From: Chryseobacterium gambrini
Lineage (GTDB): Bacteria > Bacteroidota > Bacteroidia > Flavobacteriales > Weeksellaceae
Direction: 5' to 3'
NCBI RefSeq assembly: GCF_900156825.1
Contig: NZ_FTOV01000003.1
Coordinates: 124,001 to 188,000 of the forward strand
Length of the DNA stretch: 64,000 nt
Shown here: positions 24,793 through 32,435 of the stretch, in pieces
How the letters are laid out: each line of letters starts with the position of its first letter
Numbering within the stretch: position 1 is the stretch's first letter
Position numbers and translations under genes: made by a program
Notes under the pieces: model-generated
Seen by the model: the letters and a program-made list of their open reading frames with translations, nothing else
What the model was told of the DNA's origin: nothing
Databases searched by the model: none

Positions 24793-26446
24793 ATTTCGAT
24801 TGTATTGGTATGGTTATCTCAATAATTAATCCACCTGTTGGATTTTTTTCAAAAGTAATATCTCCTCCAATGCTTTCAATACGGTTTTCCGTATTATGGA
24901 TTCCTGTGCCTTTTTGCTGCTCCAGATTGGCGATTCCTACGCCGTTATCCGTATATCTGATGATTAAATTTTTATCATTTTTCTCAAACTTTACGGAAGC
25001 CAGCTTTGCTTTGCTGTGCTTTTTCATGTTCACAAGAATTTCTCTTATGATGTAATACAACTCAAGCTGCGTGTTGTAAGGAATGTTTTCCCAAATGCTT
25101 TCTTTATAACTCACCGGTAAAACCCTCTGTTCCTCAGAAGAGTAGGAGGTTATCATGTTGATAAAACGCGGGGCAAAATCTTTCTCTGCTATATTTTCGT
25201 GCGAAATATCTCTGGATTCTTCGTACATTTTTTCAATATCATTAAGAATCTTGGTCTTATCCATTTCAGGATTGTTCTGAACATCAATCATCATGTGATA
25301 CAATCCATTCGCAACCACATCATGCACCTTTTTCGACATTTTGAGTTGGGTGTTTTTGACTTCGATTTCTTTTTCCTGTTCAAGCCGTTTTTTTCTTTTT
25401 TTATAATAGAAAAAACCAGAGATTAAAATTGTAATTAAGCTGCCAATTCCGATGTTTCTATATAAAATGTCAATTTCGTTTTCAGTATCACGCAGTTTTA
25501 ACCTTTGATTTTCTGCATTTTTTTGCTCTACGTCATACCTTACAACTGCAAATTGATTTTTTGCTTTGCTTCGTGTGATTTGTACATCATCATTTAATGT
25601 TTGAAATCTAGCAAAATATTTTAAATAATTTTCTTTATCTAAGGTGATAATTTTCTGTAATGCCTGTAATTGATCTTCTTTGCTATCGTTTTTTGTTGCA
25701 ACTTCTAACATTCTTTTAGCATAATAAAGTGCCTTATTTTTGTCTTTTGTCAAAAAATAATTAGAGATTGTCGCATAACTGGAATTTTCCCCATATAAAT
25801 CATTTTGTTGTTGCCTGATTTTCAACGCTTCATAAAGTTCAGGTAATGGATCATAATTTGGATTATCATTATACTTTGCCCGAGCTAAGTTATTCAATGC
25901 TTTTGCATAATTAGATTTCACCTTTGTTTGAAGAGCTTTTTCAAAATTTGATTGTGCTTCTTTATACTTTTTTAAACTTACTAATACGTCGCCAAGATTA
26001 TTGTAATATGTATATTTATTTTCTGGTACATTTGCATATTTAAGAGCTTGATTATAAAACTTTATAGAGTTATCAAAATCATAAAGATATGAAGAACAGA
26101 TTCCCATATTGTTGTAACTAGCAGCTAATGTCCATCTAATTATGCTATCTTTAACATTTTTAAGAAATTTATTTGCTTCAAGAGAAGTTTCAATGCTTCC
26201 GTAATAATCACCTTGGTTATGTTGAATAATTGCCATGTTAACCAGCGATTTGCCAACTCCTAAAGAATCTTGTATTTCTAAATATGAATTTTTTGCTAAA
26301 TTGAAATAGTAAAATGTTAAATCTTGCTTTGGTTCTTTTGCTTTTTTATAATAAAAGTTTGCGATACTTTCTTTTTGAATGTTATTATTCTTTTGGGAGC
26401 ATGATGAAAGTAATATTAAAAAAAATAATAAAAAGGTGATTTTCAT
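24785..26446 (-). CDS. TPR-containing lipoprotein sensor histidine kinase
   Basis: The 553-aa protein begins with a lipobox (MKITFLLFFLILLSSCSQ, Cys16), followed by tetratricopeptide-type helical repeats (about 60-280) in the periplasm. One membrane segment (about 332-347) and a linker coiled coil follow, then a HisKA_3-like segment KKVHDVVANGLYHMM with candidate phosphoacceptor His375. The ATPase part keeps the N box (REILVNMKKHS, about 468-478), DNGVGI (500-505) and GTGIHN (513-518). Dual anchoring by lipid and helix suggests envelope sensing. It is coupled to the response regulator by an 8-bp overlap. Confidence 0.92.
   Translation of the reverse strand: MKITFLLFFLILLSSCSQKNNNIQKESIANFYYKKAKEPKQDLTFYYFNLAKNSYLEIQDSLGVGKSLVNMAIIQHNQGDYYGSIETSLEANKFLKNVKDSIIRWTLAASYNNMGICSSYLYDFDNSIKFYNQALKYANVPENKYTYYNNLGDVLVSLKKYKEAQSNFEKALQTKVKSNYAKALNNLARAKYNDNPNYDPLPELYEALKIRQQQNDLYGENSSYATISNYFLTKDKNKALYYAKRMLEVATKNDSKEDQLQALQKIITLDKENYLKYFARFQTLNDDVQITRSKAKNQFAVVRYDVEQKNAENQRLKLRDTENEIDILYRNIGIGSLITILISGFFYYKKRKKRLEQEKEIEVKNTQLKMSKKVHDVVANGLYHMMIDVQNNPEMDKTKILNDIEKMYEESRDISHENIAEKDFAPRFINMITSYSSEEQRVLPVSYKESIWENIPYNTQLELYYIIREILVNMKKHSKAKLASVKFEKNDKNLIIRYTDNGVGIANLEQQKGTGIHNTENRIESIGGDITFEKNPTGGLIIEITIPIQSKYV
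24850..24895 (-). promoter_or_regulatory. Intragenic promoter with TACGG-N4-CCGTA palindrome (site 2)
   Basis: Inside the kinase gene, AATACGGTTTTCCGTATT (24878-24895) forms a palindrome with 7-bp arms. On the minus strand a -7 box TACTTTTG occupies 24857-24850. Dyad centre to box end is 36.5 bp, identical to site 1. The next start codon downstream is that of the response regulator at 24792. The site also encodes the HNTENRIES region of the kinase, so coding constraint could explain part of it. Confidence 0.6.
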
Positions 26447-26484
26447 AGTTTTCGTCAGTTTTATGCTACAAAGTAATAAAAAAA

Positions 26485-26509
26485 AGAGCAGATTCTTTTA
26501 ATCTGCTCT
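26485..26509 (-). terminator. Terminator after the small Gly/Asn-rich protein gene
   Basis: AGAGCAGATT (26485-26494) and AATCTGCTCT (26500-26509) form a perfect 10-bp stem with a 5-nt loop; on the minus strand it is followed by T8. It lies 11 bp after the stop of the 76-aa gene and upstream of the kinase start, so the kinase must have its own promoter. Confidence 0.9.
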
Positions 26510-26520
26510 ATTATAATTGA

Positions 26521-26751
26521 TTATGGATTTGTAAATGGAGGTGGTGTTTGTCCTGTATTCCCTCCTGTACTTCCACCATTACCCGGTCCATCCGGATCGA
26601 CTCCGTCTCCCGGATCGGTTCCTATTCCCGGATCTGCCAATTGAGTGGTTGGCTGTCCGTTATTGTTATTATTACCGTTGTTATTACATGATGTATTGGC
26701 ATTATTTTGCCCGAATGCTAAACCTAATAGCATTAATATAATTTGTATCAT
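26521..26751 (-). CDS. Small secreted Asn/Gly/Pro-rich protein
   Basis: No family recognised. The 76-aa product has a hydrophobic start (MIQIILMLLGLAFGQ) that could be a signal peptide cleaved after AFG, then a low-complexity Asn-rich stretch with one Cys and a Gly/Asp/Pro-rich tail ending TPPPFTNP. A dedicated terminator directly after it supports a real transcript. It lies between the kinase gene and the palindrome at 27081-27098 and might be part of the same regulon, though no -7 box at the standard distance is seen on this side. Confidence 0.55.
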   Translation of the reverse strand: MIQIILMLLGLAFGQNNANTSCNNNGNNNNNGQPTTQLADPGIGTDPGDGVDPDGPGNGGSTGGNTGQTPPPFTNP

Positions 26752-27080
26752 TTCCTAAAAATTTTATAAGGGTTTGAAAAATTTTCTTCCTCTCAGGAAA
26801 TAAATCCCGAGCTGTACACTGTTAAAACTTTCGAAGCGCTTCTTAAATTTTTTTTGGGAAGTGAACCTTCAAAAACGGAAGAGAAACATCTGCTTCCCAA
26901 CCCGGAGTTTTCTTCCGTTTTATCTGGCAATTTTGAAATCAGTTTTGTAAATTTGTTATTGTCTTTTTGGTTTAATGTTTTGTTTATCAACTGATTTCTG
27001 TAGCAAAGATGCGACAAAGATTGACGCATTTGTTAGACAAAACTTAGACATCGATTGACACGGAAATGGACAGGAAAAGA
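26752..27080. other. Intergenic region between small secreted gene and palindrome site 3
   Basis: A 78-codon open frame on the minus strand (27029 to 26793) starts MRQSLSHLCYRN and reads through Ser/Lys-rich sequence with no recognisable motif. It could be a small gene but has no supporting signal. On the minus strand TAAGTTTTG at about 27046-27038 is a -7-like box with one extra base. Nothing else is identified. Confidence 0.35.
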
Positions 27081-27126
27081 ATTACGGAAATCCGTAATGC
27101 GACACGGTAGAAAATCAAGTATTTTG
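27081..27126 (+). promoter_or_regulatory. Promoter with TACGG-N4-CCGTA palindrome (site 3)
   Basis: ATTACGGAAATCCGTAAT (27081-27098) has 8-bp arms around AA, the most symmetric copy. On the plus strand TATTTTG at 27120-27126 is a -7-like box one base short of TAnnTTTG. Dyad centre (27089.5) to the final G (27126) is 36.5 bp, matching sites 1 and 2. The membrane-tethered protein gene starts at 27148, 21 nt further on. Confidence 0.65.
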
Positions 27127-27147
27127 TAATACCCTTAAAATTAATAT

Positions 27148-27990
27148 ATGTCCAAAATAAAACTACTAATCAATGAAGTATTCAGAAAAGCGAAAGAGGA
27201 TACGGGGAAAACCACGAAGAATGGTTTGGCAACTTACCTATGGTCATATCTTGATGAACGTGAACCTCGTTGTATAAATGAAAGAACGCTTTCGAGATAT
27301 TATGAAGCATTTGTATTAGGAACACGAGAAGAAATAAACCCTGATATTGCAACACTTAATAGACTAAGCAAATATGTTGGTTTTAATGACTTTGCGGATT
27401 TTTCAAATACTTTTATTAAAAAAGATGAGGAAGTAAATAAAACCACAGTTAAAATAACCGTTGATGATGATGAAAATTCTTTAACAGAAAAGATTTCTAA
27501 AATCATCATTAATATTACCAACGAGCAATATTTCAAAGTCCCTGATTTTGTTAAAAAGAACGGATTGGGAATTATAGAAATGGTTTTCGTTCTGTTATTG
27601 GCTACAGGGGGAGTTGTTTTTTCTAACAATAAAAATTCAAAAGTTTCAGGTTTTATGTCGGCGTGGGGAACTCCTGCAGTTGATAAGAAATATATGTATT
27701 GGGATAAAGACCGATATATGGCAACCGACAGCAGTTATTTGGGACCTCAGATAGAAGTAATACCCATGGAAAAAAAATTATTCATATATTTTAGAAGAAT
27801 AACGAGACCGGATACGCTTAATTCAGAAAATTCGATAGGGAAGATATGGTATGATAAAACAGACAATCATGTAGAATTCTTTACAAGCTTCGGAAGGCAT
27901 CCCGAAAACGGGAAAGCACTAAAGGATGTCACAGAACATATACTTGGAAATTATGCAGGAGAAAATGCAATACTGGAAGAAGAAGAATAG
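27148..27990 (+). CDS. Membrane-tethered protein with an N-terminal helical, possibly DNA-binding, domain
   Basis: Not assigned to a named family. The 280-aa product has a basic helical N-terminal region of about 90 residues (NGLATYLWSYLDEREPRCINERTLSRYYEAF reads like a helix-turn-helix with a recognition helix), a linker, one membrane segment at about 140-159 and an extracytoplasmic C-terminal domain of about 120 residues rich in Tyr/Trp. This one-helix transducer plan could let it sense the envelope and act on DNA directly. Palindrome site 3 lies upstream, placing it in the two-component regulon. A strong terminator follows. Confidence 0.75.
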   Translation: MSKIKLLINEVFRKAKEDTGKTTKNGLATYLWSYLDEREPRCINERTLSRYYEAFVLGTREEINPDIATLNRLSKYVGFNDFADFSNTFIKKDEEVNKTTVKITVDDDENSLTEKISKIIINITNEQYFKVPDFVKKNGLGIIEMVFVLLLATGGVVFSNNKNSKVSGFMSAWGTPAVDKKYMYWDKDRYMATDSSYLGPQIEVIPMEKKLFIYFRRITRPDTLNSENSIGKIWYDKTDNHVEFFTSFGRHPENGKALKDVTEHILGNYAGENAILEEEE

Positions 27991-28011
27991 AACATCATTT
28001 GCAGATATTTC

Positions 28012-28057
28012 AAAAAAAATTCGGGCTGTTTCCAAAGGAAACCGCCCGAATTTTTTC
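28012..28057. terminator. Long bidirectional terminator
   Basis: AAAAAATTCGGGC (28014-28026) pairs with GCCCGAATTTTTT (28044-28056), and an inner GTTTCC-AAA-GGAAAC helix extends the stem. Runs of A and T at both ends allow termination on either strand. It closes the membrane-tethered protein gene. Confidence 0.9.
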
Positions 28058-28144
28058 GTTATTGGAGCTATCCGTAATCAGTTATATTAAGAAATTCTTT
28101 GTGCTAAAATAATGCAAGATGATTGATAACAGATAAACAATAAA

Positions 28145-28699
28145 TTATTGTTCATTCAGCATTCCCAGTTCGCCGAAATGCTTTTTAAACTTCTGAATTT
28201 TCGGTCCTACCACAGCGCTGCAATACGGCTGGGTCGGATTTTCGTTATAATATCCCTGGTGATACTGTTCTGCTGCCCAGAATTTATCGAATTTCGTTAC
28301 TTCCGTTACATACGTTCCCTGCCATCTTCCGGATTCTTTGGATTTTTCAATTGCCGCTTCAGCTTTTGCCTTTTCCGCTTCGTCTTTGTAATAAATAACA
28401 GAGCGGTACTGTGTTCCGATATCATTTCCCTGTCTGTTAAGCTGGGTAGGATCGTGAAGGAAAAAGAAAACATCCATTAACTGTTCGTAAGAAATAACGG
28501 CAGGATCGTAAGTAATCTGTACCACTTCAGCATGTCCGGTTTCACCGGTGCACACTTCTTCATAGGTAGGATTGTCTTTGTGACCTCCCGAATATCCGGA
28601 AACCGCAGACTGTACTCCTTTCAGCATATTGAAACAGCTTTCCACACACCAAAAACATCCGCCCCCGAAAGTAATCTGTTCTAAATTGTTGTTATCCAT
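28145..28699 (-). CDS. msrA: Peptide-methionine (S)-S-oxide reductase MsrA
   Basis: MsrA repairs oxidised methionine (S-epimer). The 184-aa product has the catalytic GGCFWC motif (Cys15 nucleophile), GYSGG (about 36-40), EVCTGETGHAEVVQI and the QYRSVIYY strand. Length matches stand-alone MsrA with no fused MsrB and no signal peptide, so it is cytosolic. A -7 box TATTTTTG lies on the minus strand at 28763-28756, 57 nt upstream. Monocistronic. Confidence 0.97.
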   Translation of the reverse strand: MDNNNLEQITFGGGCFWCVESCFNMLKGVQSAVSGYSGGHKDNPTYEEVCTGETGHAEVVQITYDPAVISYEQLMDVFFFLHDPTQLNRQGNDIGTQYRSVIYYKDEAEKAKAEAAIEKSKESGRWQGTYVTEVTKFDKFWAAEQYHQGYYNENPTQPYCSAVVGPKIQKFKKHFGELGMLNEQ

Positions 28700-28800
28700 A
28701 AATTAATTATTGTAATTTCTTGTTTTCCCCTGTGACTAATGGAGAAAAAACCTATCAAAAATAAGGAAAAGTTTTTCAATCGGGCGTTCAAAATTCAAAT

Positions 28801-29985
28801 TGTCATGATAGATGAGACAAATTTTTTCAAACACAATTAACACAAATATTTTCACAAATTAAAGCCCGAAAATCTGCTTTATCTGCGCAATCTGCGTGAG
28901 AATTTTAATAATAGTATTGAGGTAGAGTAGAGATCCTTCGACTGCTTCGCTGCAAATTGTTGCTTATAAAGTCGTTGATATTGGCAATGTCACGCTGAGA
29001 AAATTTTTTTCAAACACAATCAACACAAATGTTTTCATCAAATAAAAATCCAAAATCTGCGTTATCTGCACAATCTGCGAGAGAATTTAATAATGGTATC
29101 GGGTTAGAATAGAGATCCTTCGACTGCTTCGCGCTCAGGATGACAATTCTGCAAATTGTTGCTTATAAAGTCGTTGATATTGGCGATGTCACGCTGAGAC
29201 AAATTTTTTCAAAAATTAAATCCAAAATCTGCGTTATCAGCACAATCTGCGAGAGAATTTTAATAATAGTATTGAGGTAGAGTAGAGATCCTTCGACTGC
29301 TTCGCGCTCAGGATGACAGTGCTGCAAATTGTTGCTTATAAAGTCGTTGATATTGGCGATGTCACCCCGAGAAAATTTTTTTCAAACACAATCAGCACAA
29401 ATATTTTCACAAATTAAATCCAAAATCTGCGTTATCCGCAACATCTGCGAGAGAATTTAATAAAGATATTGAGATAGAATAGAGATCCTTCGACTGCTTC
29501 GCGCTCAGGATGACAGTGCCGCAAATTGTTGCTTATAAAGTCGTTGATATTGGCAATGTCACGCCGAGACAAATTTTTTTAAAACACAATCAGCACAAAT
29601 ATTTTCATCAAATAAAAATCTAAAATCTGCATTATCCGCACAATCTGCGAGAGAATTTAATAATGGTATCGGGTTAGAATAGAGATCCTTCGACTGCTTC
29701 GTGCTCAGGATGACAGTGCTGCAAATTGTTGCTTATAAGGCTATTGGTATTAGCAATGTCACGCTGAGAAAATTTTTTTCAAACACAATCAGCACAAATA
29801 TTTTCACAAATTAAAGCCCGAAAATCTGCGTTATCCGCAACATCTGCGAGAGAATTTTAATAATAGTATTGAGGTAGAGTAGAGATCCTTCGACTGCTAC
29901 ACACTCAGGATGACAGTGCTGCAAATTTGTCACTCATAGAGATTAGTATTAGCGGTGTCATGCTGAGCCTGTCGAAGCATCTCTA
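28801..29985. repeat. Tandem array of six 173-200-bp non-coding repeats
   Basis: Aligning the core GATCCTTCGACTGCTTCG gives copies at 28932, 29114, 29287, 29484, 29684 and 29884, spacing 182, 173, 197, 200 and 200 bp. Each unit contains, in order, a TGTCACGCTGAGA-like start, CAAACACAATCAGCACAAAT, an AATCTGCGTTATCCGCA motif with AATCTGCGAGAGAATTT, the GATCCTTCG...CTCAGGATGACA core and GCAAATTGTTGCTTATAAAG. Copies differ by point changes and small indels, and the last ends in TGTCATGCTGAGCCTGTCGAAG, the repeat also seen at 3482. No frame longer than 60 codons exists on either strand. It separates msrA from the ROK kinase gene. Confidence 0.92.
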
Positions 29986-30007
29986 AAGATGAAATAAAAA
30001 CAAAAAA

Positions 30008-30027
30008 GCACCCTTAAAAAAGGATGC
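30008..30027 (-). terminator. Terminator downstream of the ROK kinase gene
   Basis: On the minus strand GCATCCTT (30027-30020) pairs with AAGGGTGC (30015-30008) with one mismatch and is followed by T6. It lies 80 bp after the ROK stop. The intervening 30028-30106 shows nothing recognisable. Confidence 0.55.
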
Positions 30028-30106
30028 CTGTATTATTTGAGAATCATTGCGATTTTGCGTTAAAAAATTCAATAGAAATCAGCGCAGATAATCAAAATGG
30101 TTCCGG

Positions 30107-31075
30107 TTATTTTTCCCAAACCAAAGCACTTGCGCCTAAAATAGCCGCATCCGCTTCGTCCAGTTCACTGAAAACCAATTTTACCTTGTTTCTGAAAATA
30201 GGAAGCAGGTTTCTTTCCATGTGAAGTTTCGTAGGCTTTAAAATAAAATCGCCTGCTTTTATCACGCCGCCAAATAAAAGAATGGCTTCCGGAGAAGAGA
30301 ACATTACAAAATTTGCCAAAGCTTCCCCCAGTTTCTGTCCGGTATATCGGAATACCTCAATGGAAATCGGATCGCCCTGTAAAGCACATTCGTGAACGGT
30401 TTTAGAATTGATGGATTCTTCAGGATACTGATTGAGTAAAGATTCAGGGAATTCGGCTCTCATTTTTTTTGCGGTAATCGCAATTCCGGTTGCAGATGCA
30501 TAGGCTTCCAGACAGCCTTCAGAACCTGTACTCCAGTGTTTTCTTCCGCCCGGTTTTACGATGGTGTGTCCCAGTTCTCCGGCAAATCCGTCGTGTCCGT
30601 AGATGAGTTTTCCACCTGCAACAATTCCGCTTCCAACGCCTGTTCCCAGAGTAATCATGATGAAATCTTTCATTCCTCTTGCGGCTCCGAAAAGCATTTC
30701 TCCGATGGCTGCAGCATTCGCGTCATTAGTAATGGTACACGGAAGCCCGAATTTTGCCGACATCAGTTCAGCAAAAGGGATGGTTCCTTTCCACGGAAGA
30801 TTGGGAGCCTGTTCTATCGTTCCGGTATAGTAATTGGCATTGGGAGCACCAACCCCGATTCCATCAAAATTTTTCTCTTTTCCATGGCTTTCGATCAGGG
30901 GATGAACCGCCTCGTATAAAGCGTCAATATATTCTTCTACAGTAGGATAGGCATCTGTGCGGATGTTTCCTTTTTCCAAAACTTCGCCTCTGTGGTTTAC
31001 CACTCCAAATTTTGTGTTCGTTCCGCCAATATCAATTCCCAGCGCAACGTTTTTTGACAAATCTACTAATGACAT
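30107..31075 (-). CDS. ROK family sugar kinase (glucokinase-like)
   Basis: The 322-aa product has the phosphate loop LGIDIGGTNTKFG (about 13-25), the catalytic region FIMITLGTGVGSGIV (about 136-150) with TNDANAAAIGE upstream, and GELGHTIVKPGGRKHW. ROK kinases usually bind zinc through CxCGxxGCxE; here the segment reads KHWSTGSEGCLE, so only the last Cys is kept and the classic zinc site appears lost. Glucose or N-acetylated hexoses are possible substrates. It is likely monocistronic and cytosolic. Confidence 0.9.
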   Translation of the reverse strand: MSLVDLSKNVALGIDIGGTNTKFGVVNHRGEVLEKGNIRTDAYPTVEEYIDALYEAVHPLIESHGKEKNFDGIGVGAPNANYYTGTIEQAPNLPWKGTIPFAELMSAKFGLPCTITNDANAAAIGEMLFGAARGMKDFIMITLGTGVGSGIVAGGKLIYGHDGFAGELGHTIVKPGGRKHWSTGSEGCLEAYASATGIAITAKKMRAEFPESLLNQYPEESINSKTVHECALQGDPISIEVFRYTGQKLGEALANFVMFSSPEAILLFGGVIKAGDFILKPTKLHMERNLLPIFRNKVKLVFSELDEADAAILGASALVWEK

Positions 31076-31159
31076 TCTGTTCTAAAATTCTAAAAGGCTA
31101 AAATTATAAAAAAGATCTTATTATTAGACGATTAACCAAAGATTTATTTTAAAAAAATA

Positions 31160-32371
31160 TTATGTTGCTTTTGGGGTTTTCTTTTTTCTTCTTCCCCACC
31201 AGATCATAAAGCCGGTGACTGGTAATGAGGCACATATCAAACTTACAATGAAAGCGATGATCTTTGTGGGAAGTCCTAAAATAGATCCGACATGGATGTC
31301 ATAATTGGCTCCCACCGTTTTTTCGCCGAAATTTTTGTCTTTCATATCGTGGGTATGAAGCAGTTCTCCCGAGTTTTCATCAAAGATTAAACTGCTGCTT
31401 TTGTGGTAAGAATAGGAGAGGTGTTTTACATAGACTTCGAAATTCGGATGTTCATGATCGTCCATGTGTTCGTGTCCGAGATCGATAGAAAAGTTATAGG
31501 AATCGGGATATTTTGCTTTAACGGTATTGCTTATTTTGTCTAAAGTTCCTTCGGTTCTCCATTCAATCGGTGCTTTTGTTTTGATTGATGAAAAGTCGGG
31601 ATAAGCGGTTTTTCCTCCGGAAAAAATGAAATATATTGATGACTGAACGAATAAAAAGGCGTAAAATAATCCGGTGATGGAGAAAATCAGTGCGAAAACG
31701 GAAGCATAAAAACCTAAAACGTTGTGTAGATCGTAATTTTTTCTTTTCCAGTTTTGTACATTTTTCCATTTGAAAGAAAAACGCTGTTTTCTTGCGGCTT
31801 TATTTTTAGGCCACCACAGAATGATTCCGGAAATCAGCATGAATACAAAAATCAGCACAGGAATTCCCACAACATAGGTTCCCCAAGACTGTTTTAAAAG
31901 AAAACTCCAGTGGATCATTTTAACGATCTGAAAAAATCCGTTTTTCTCGTCATACGTTCCCAAAACCTTTCCGTTGTAAGGGTTTACATAAGCTACTTTA
32001 TAGATGGGAAATTCATCAAAATAATTCCAGCCTTTCGGATCGTGTTCGTACCAGTAGAAAAGATAGGACATCTTTTTATCAATCGGAATATTCACCCAAT
32101 GCACCGGATATTTTTCTTTTACCTGCGCCACCACTGCTTTTTCCAGCGTTCTTATCGGAAGAATCTGTTTCTGATCAATATTCTGCTCGTTATGATAGAT
32201 CACGTCTTTTCTTGTCGCATTTTCAATTTCATCCTTGAAAACGTACAATGCTCCCGTTATCGAAATAATGAAGATCAGAAATCCAACTCCAAGACCCAGC
32301 CACAAATGCAGTTTTCCCGTCCATTTTTTAAAAGCACTTGGTTTTTTTTTATGATGATGCTTTTTCCTCAT
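31160..32371 (-). CDS. PepSY-associated membrane protein (PiuB-like)
   Basis: The 403-aa protein has a basic His-rich head (MRKKHHHKKK) and four membrane helices (about 24-45, 168-190, 218-240, 370-392), with PepSY-type periplasmic loops between them. This family of inner-membrane proteins is usually iron-regulated and paired with siderophore receptors, probably reducing or releasing iron. It follows a TonB siderophore-receptor gene by 64 bp, with a hairpin between them, so the two form an operon with possible attenuation. Confidence 0.88.
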   Translation of the reverse strand: MRKKHHHKKKPSAFKKWTGKLHLWLGLGVGFLIFIISITGALYVFKDEIENATRKDVIYHNEQNIDQKQILPIRTLEKAVVAQVKEKYPVHWVNIPIDKKMSYLFYWYEHDPKGWNYFDEFPIYKVAYVNPYNGKVLGTYDEKNGFFQIVKMIHWSFLLKQSWGTYVVGIPVLIFVFMLISGIILWWPKNKAARKQRFSFKWKNVQNWKRKNYDLHNVLGFYASVFALIFSITGLFYAFLFVQSSIYFIFSGGKTAYPDFSSIKTKAPIEWRTEGTLDKISNTVKAKYPDSYNFSIDLGHEHMDDHEHPNFEVYVKHLSYSYHKSSSLIFDENSGELLHTHDMKDKNFGEKTVGANYDIHVGSILGLPTKIIAFIVSLICASLPVTGFMIWWGRRKKKTPKAT

Positions 32372-32394
32372 TTTTATTAAACTTTTAATGGAAG

Positions 32395-32424
32395 AAAAGT
32401 CAGCCTCCGGAAAGGCTAACTTTT
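32395..32424 (-). terminator. Intercistronic hairpin between receptor and PepSY genes
   Basis: On the minus strand AAAAGTTAGCC (32424-32414) pairs with GGCTGACTTTT (32405-32395) around an 8-nt loop, with one G-U pair. It lies 12 bp after the receptor stop. As a partial terminator it would lower PepSY expression relative to the receptor. Confidence 0.65.
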
Positions 32425-32435
32425 AAGATTGATAA

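Noticed and set aside
24878..24895. Palindrome in the kinase as pure coincidence of the HNTENRI codons
   Set aside because: Considered seriously because the motif is protein-conserved, but the TACTTTTG box at exactly the same 36.5-bp spacing as the other two sites makes coincidence less likely; kept as a finding.
26793..27029. 78-codon minus-strand open frame as a gene
   Set aside because: No motif, no family, no -7 box at the expected distance and no terminator of its own; kept only as a note on the intergenic region.
28801..29985. Possible CRISPR array
   Set aside because: Units are 173-200 bp, nearly identical throughout, with no short-repeat/unique-spacer pattern and no cas genes nearby.
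31910..32380. 156-codon plus-strand open frame
   Set aside because: Antisense to the PepSY membrane protein gene; Phe/His-rich composition is the mirror of a hydrophobic coding strand.
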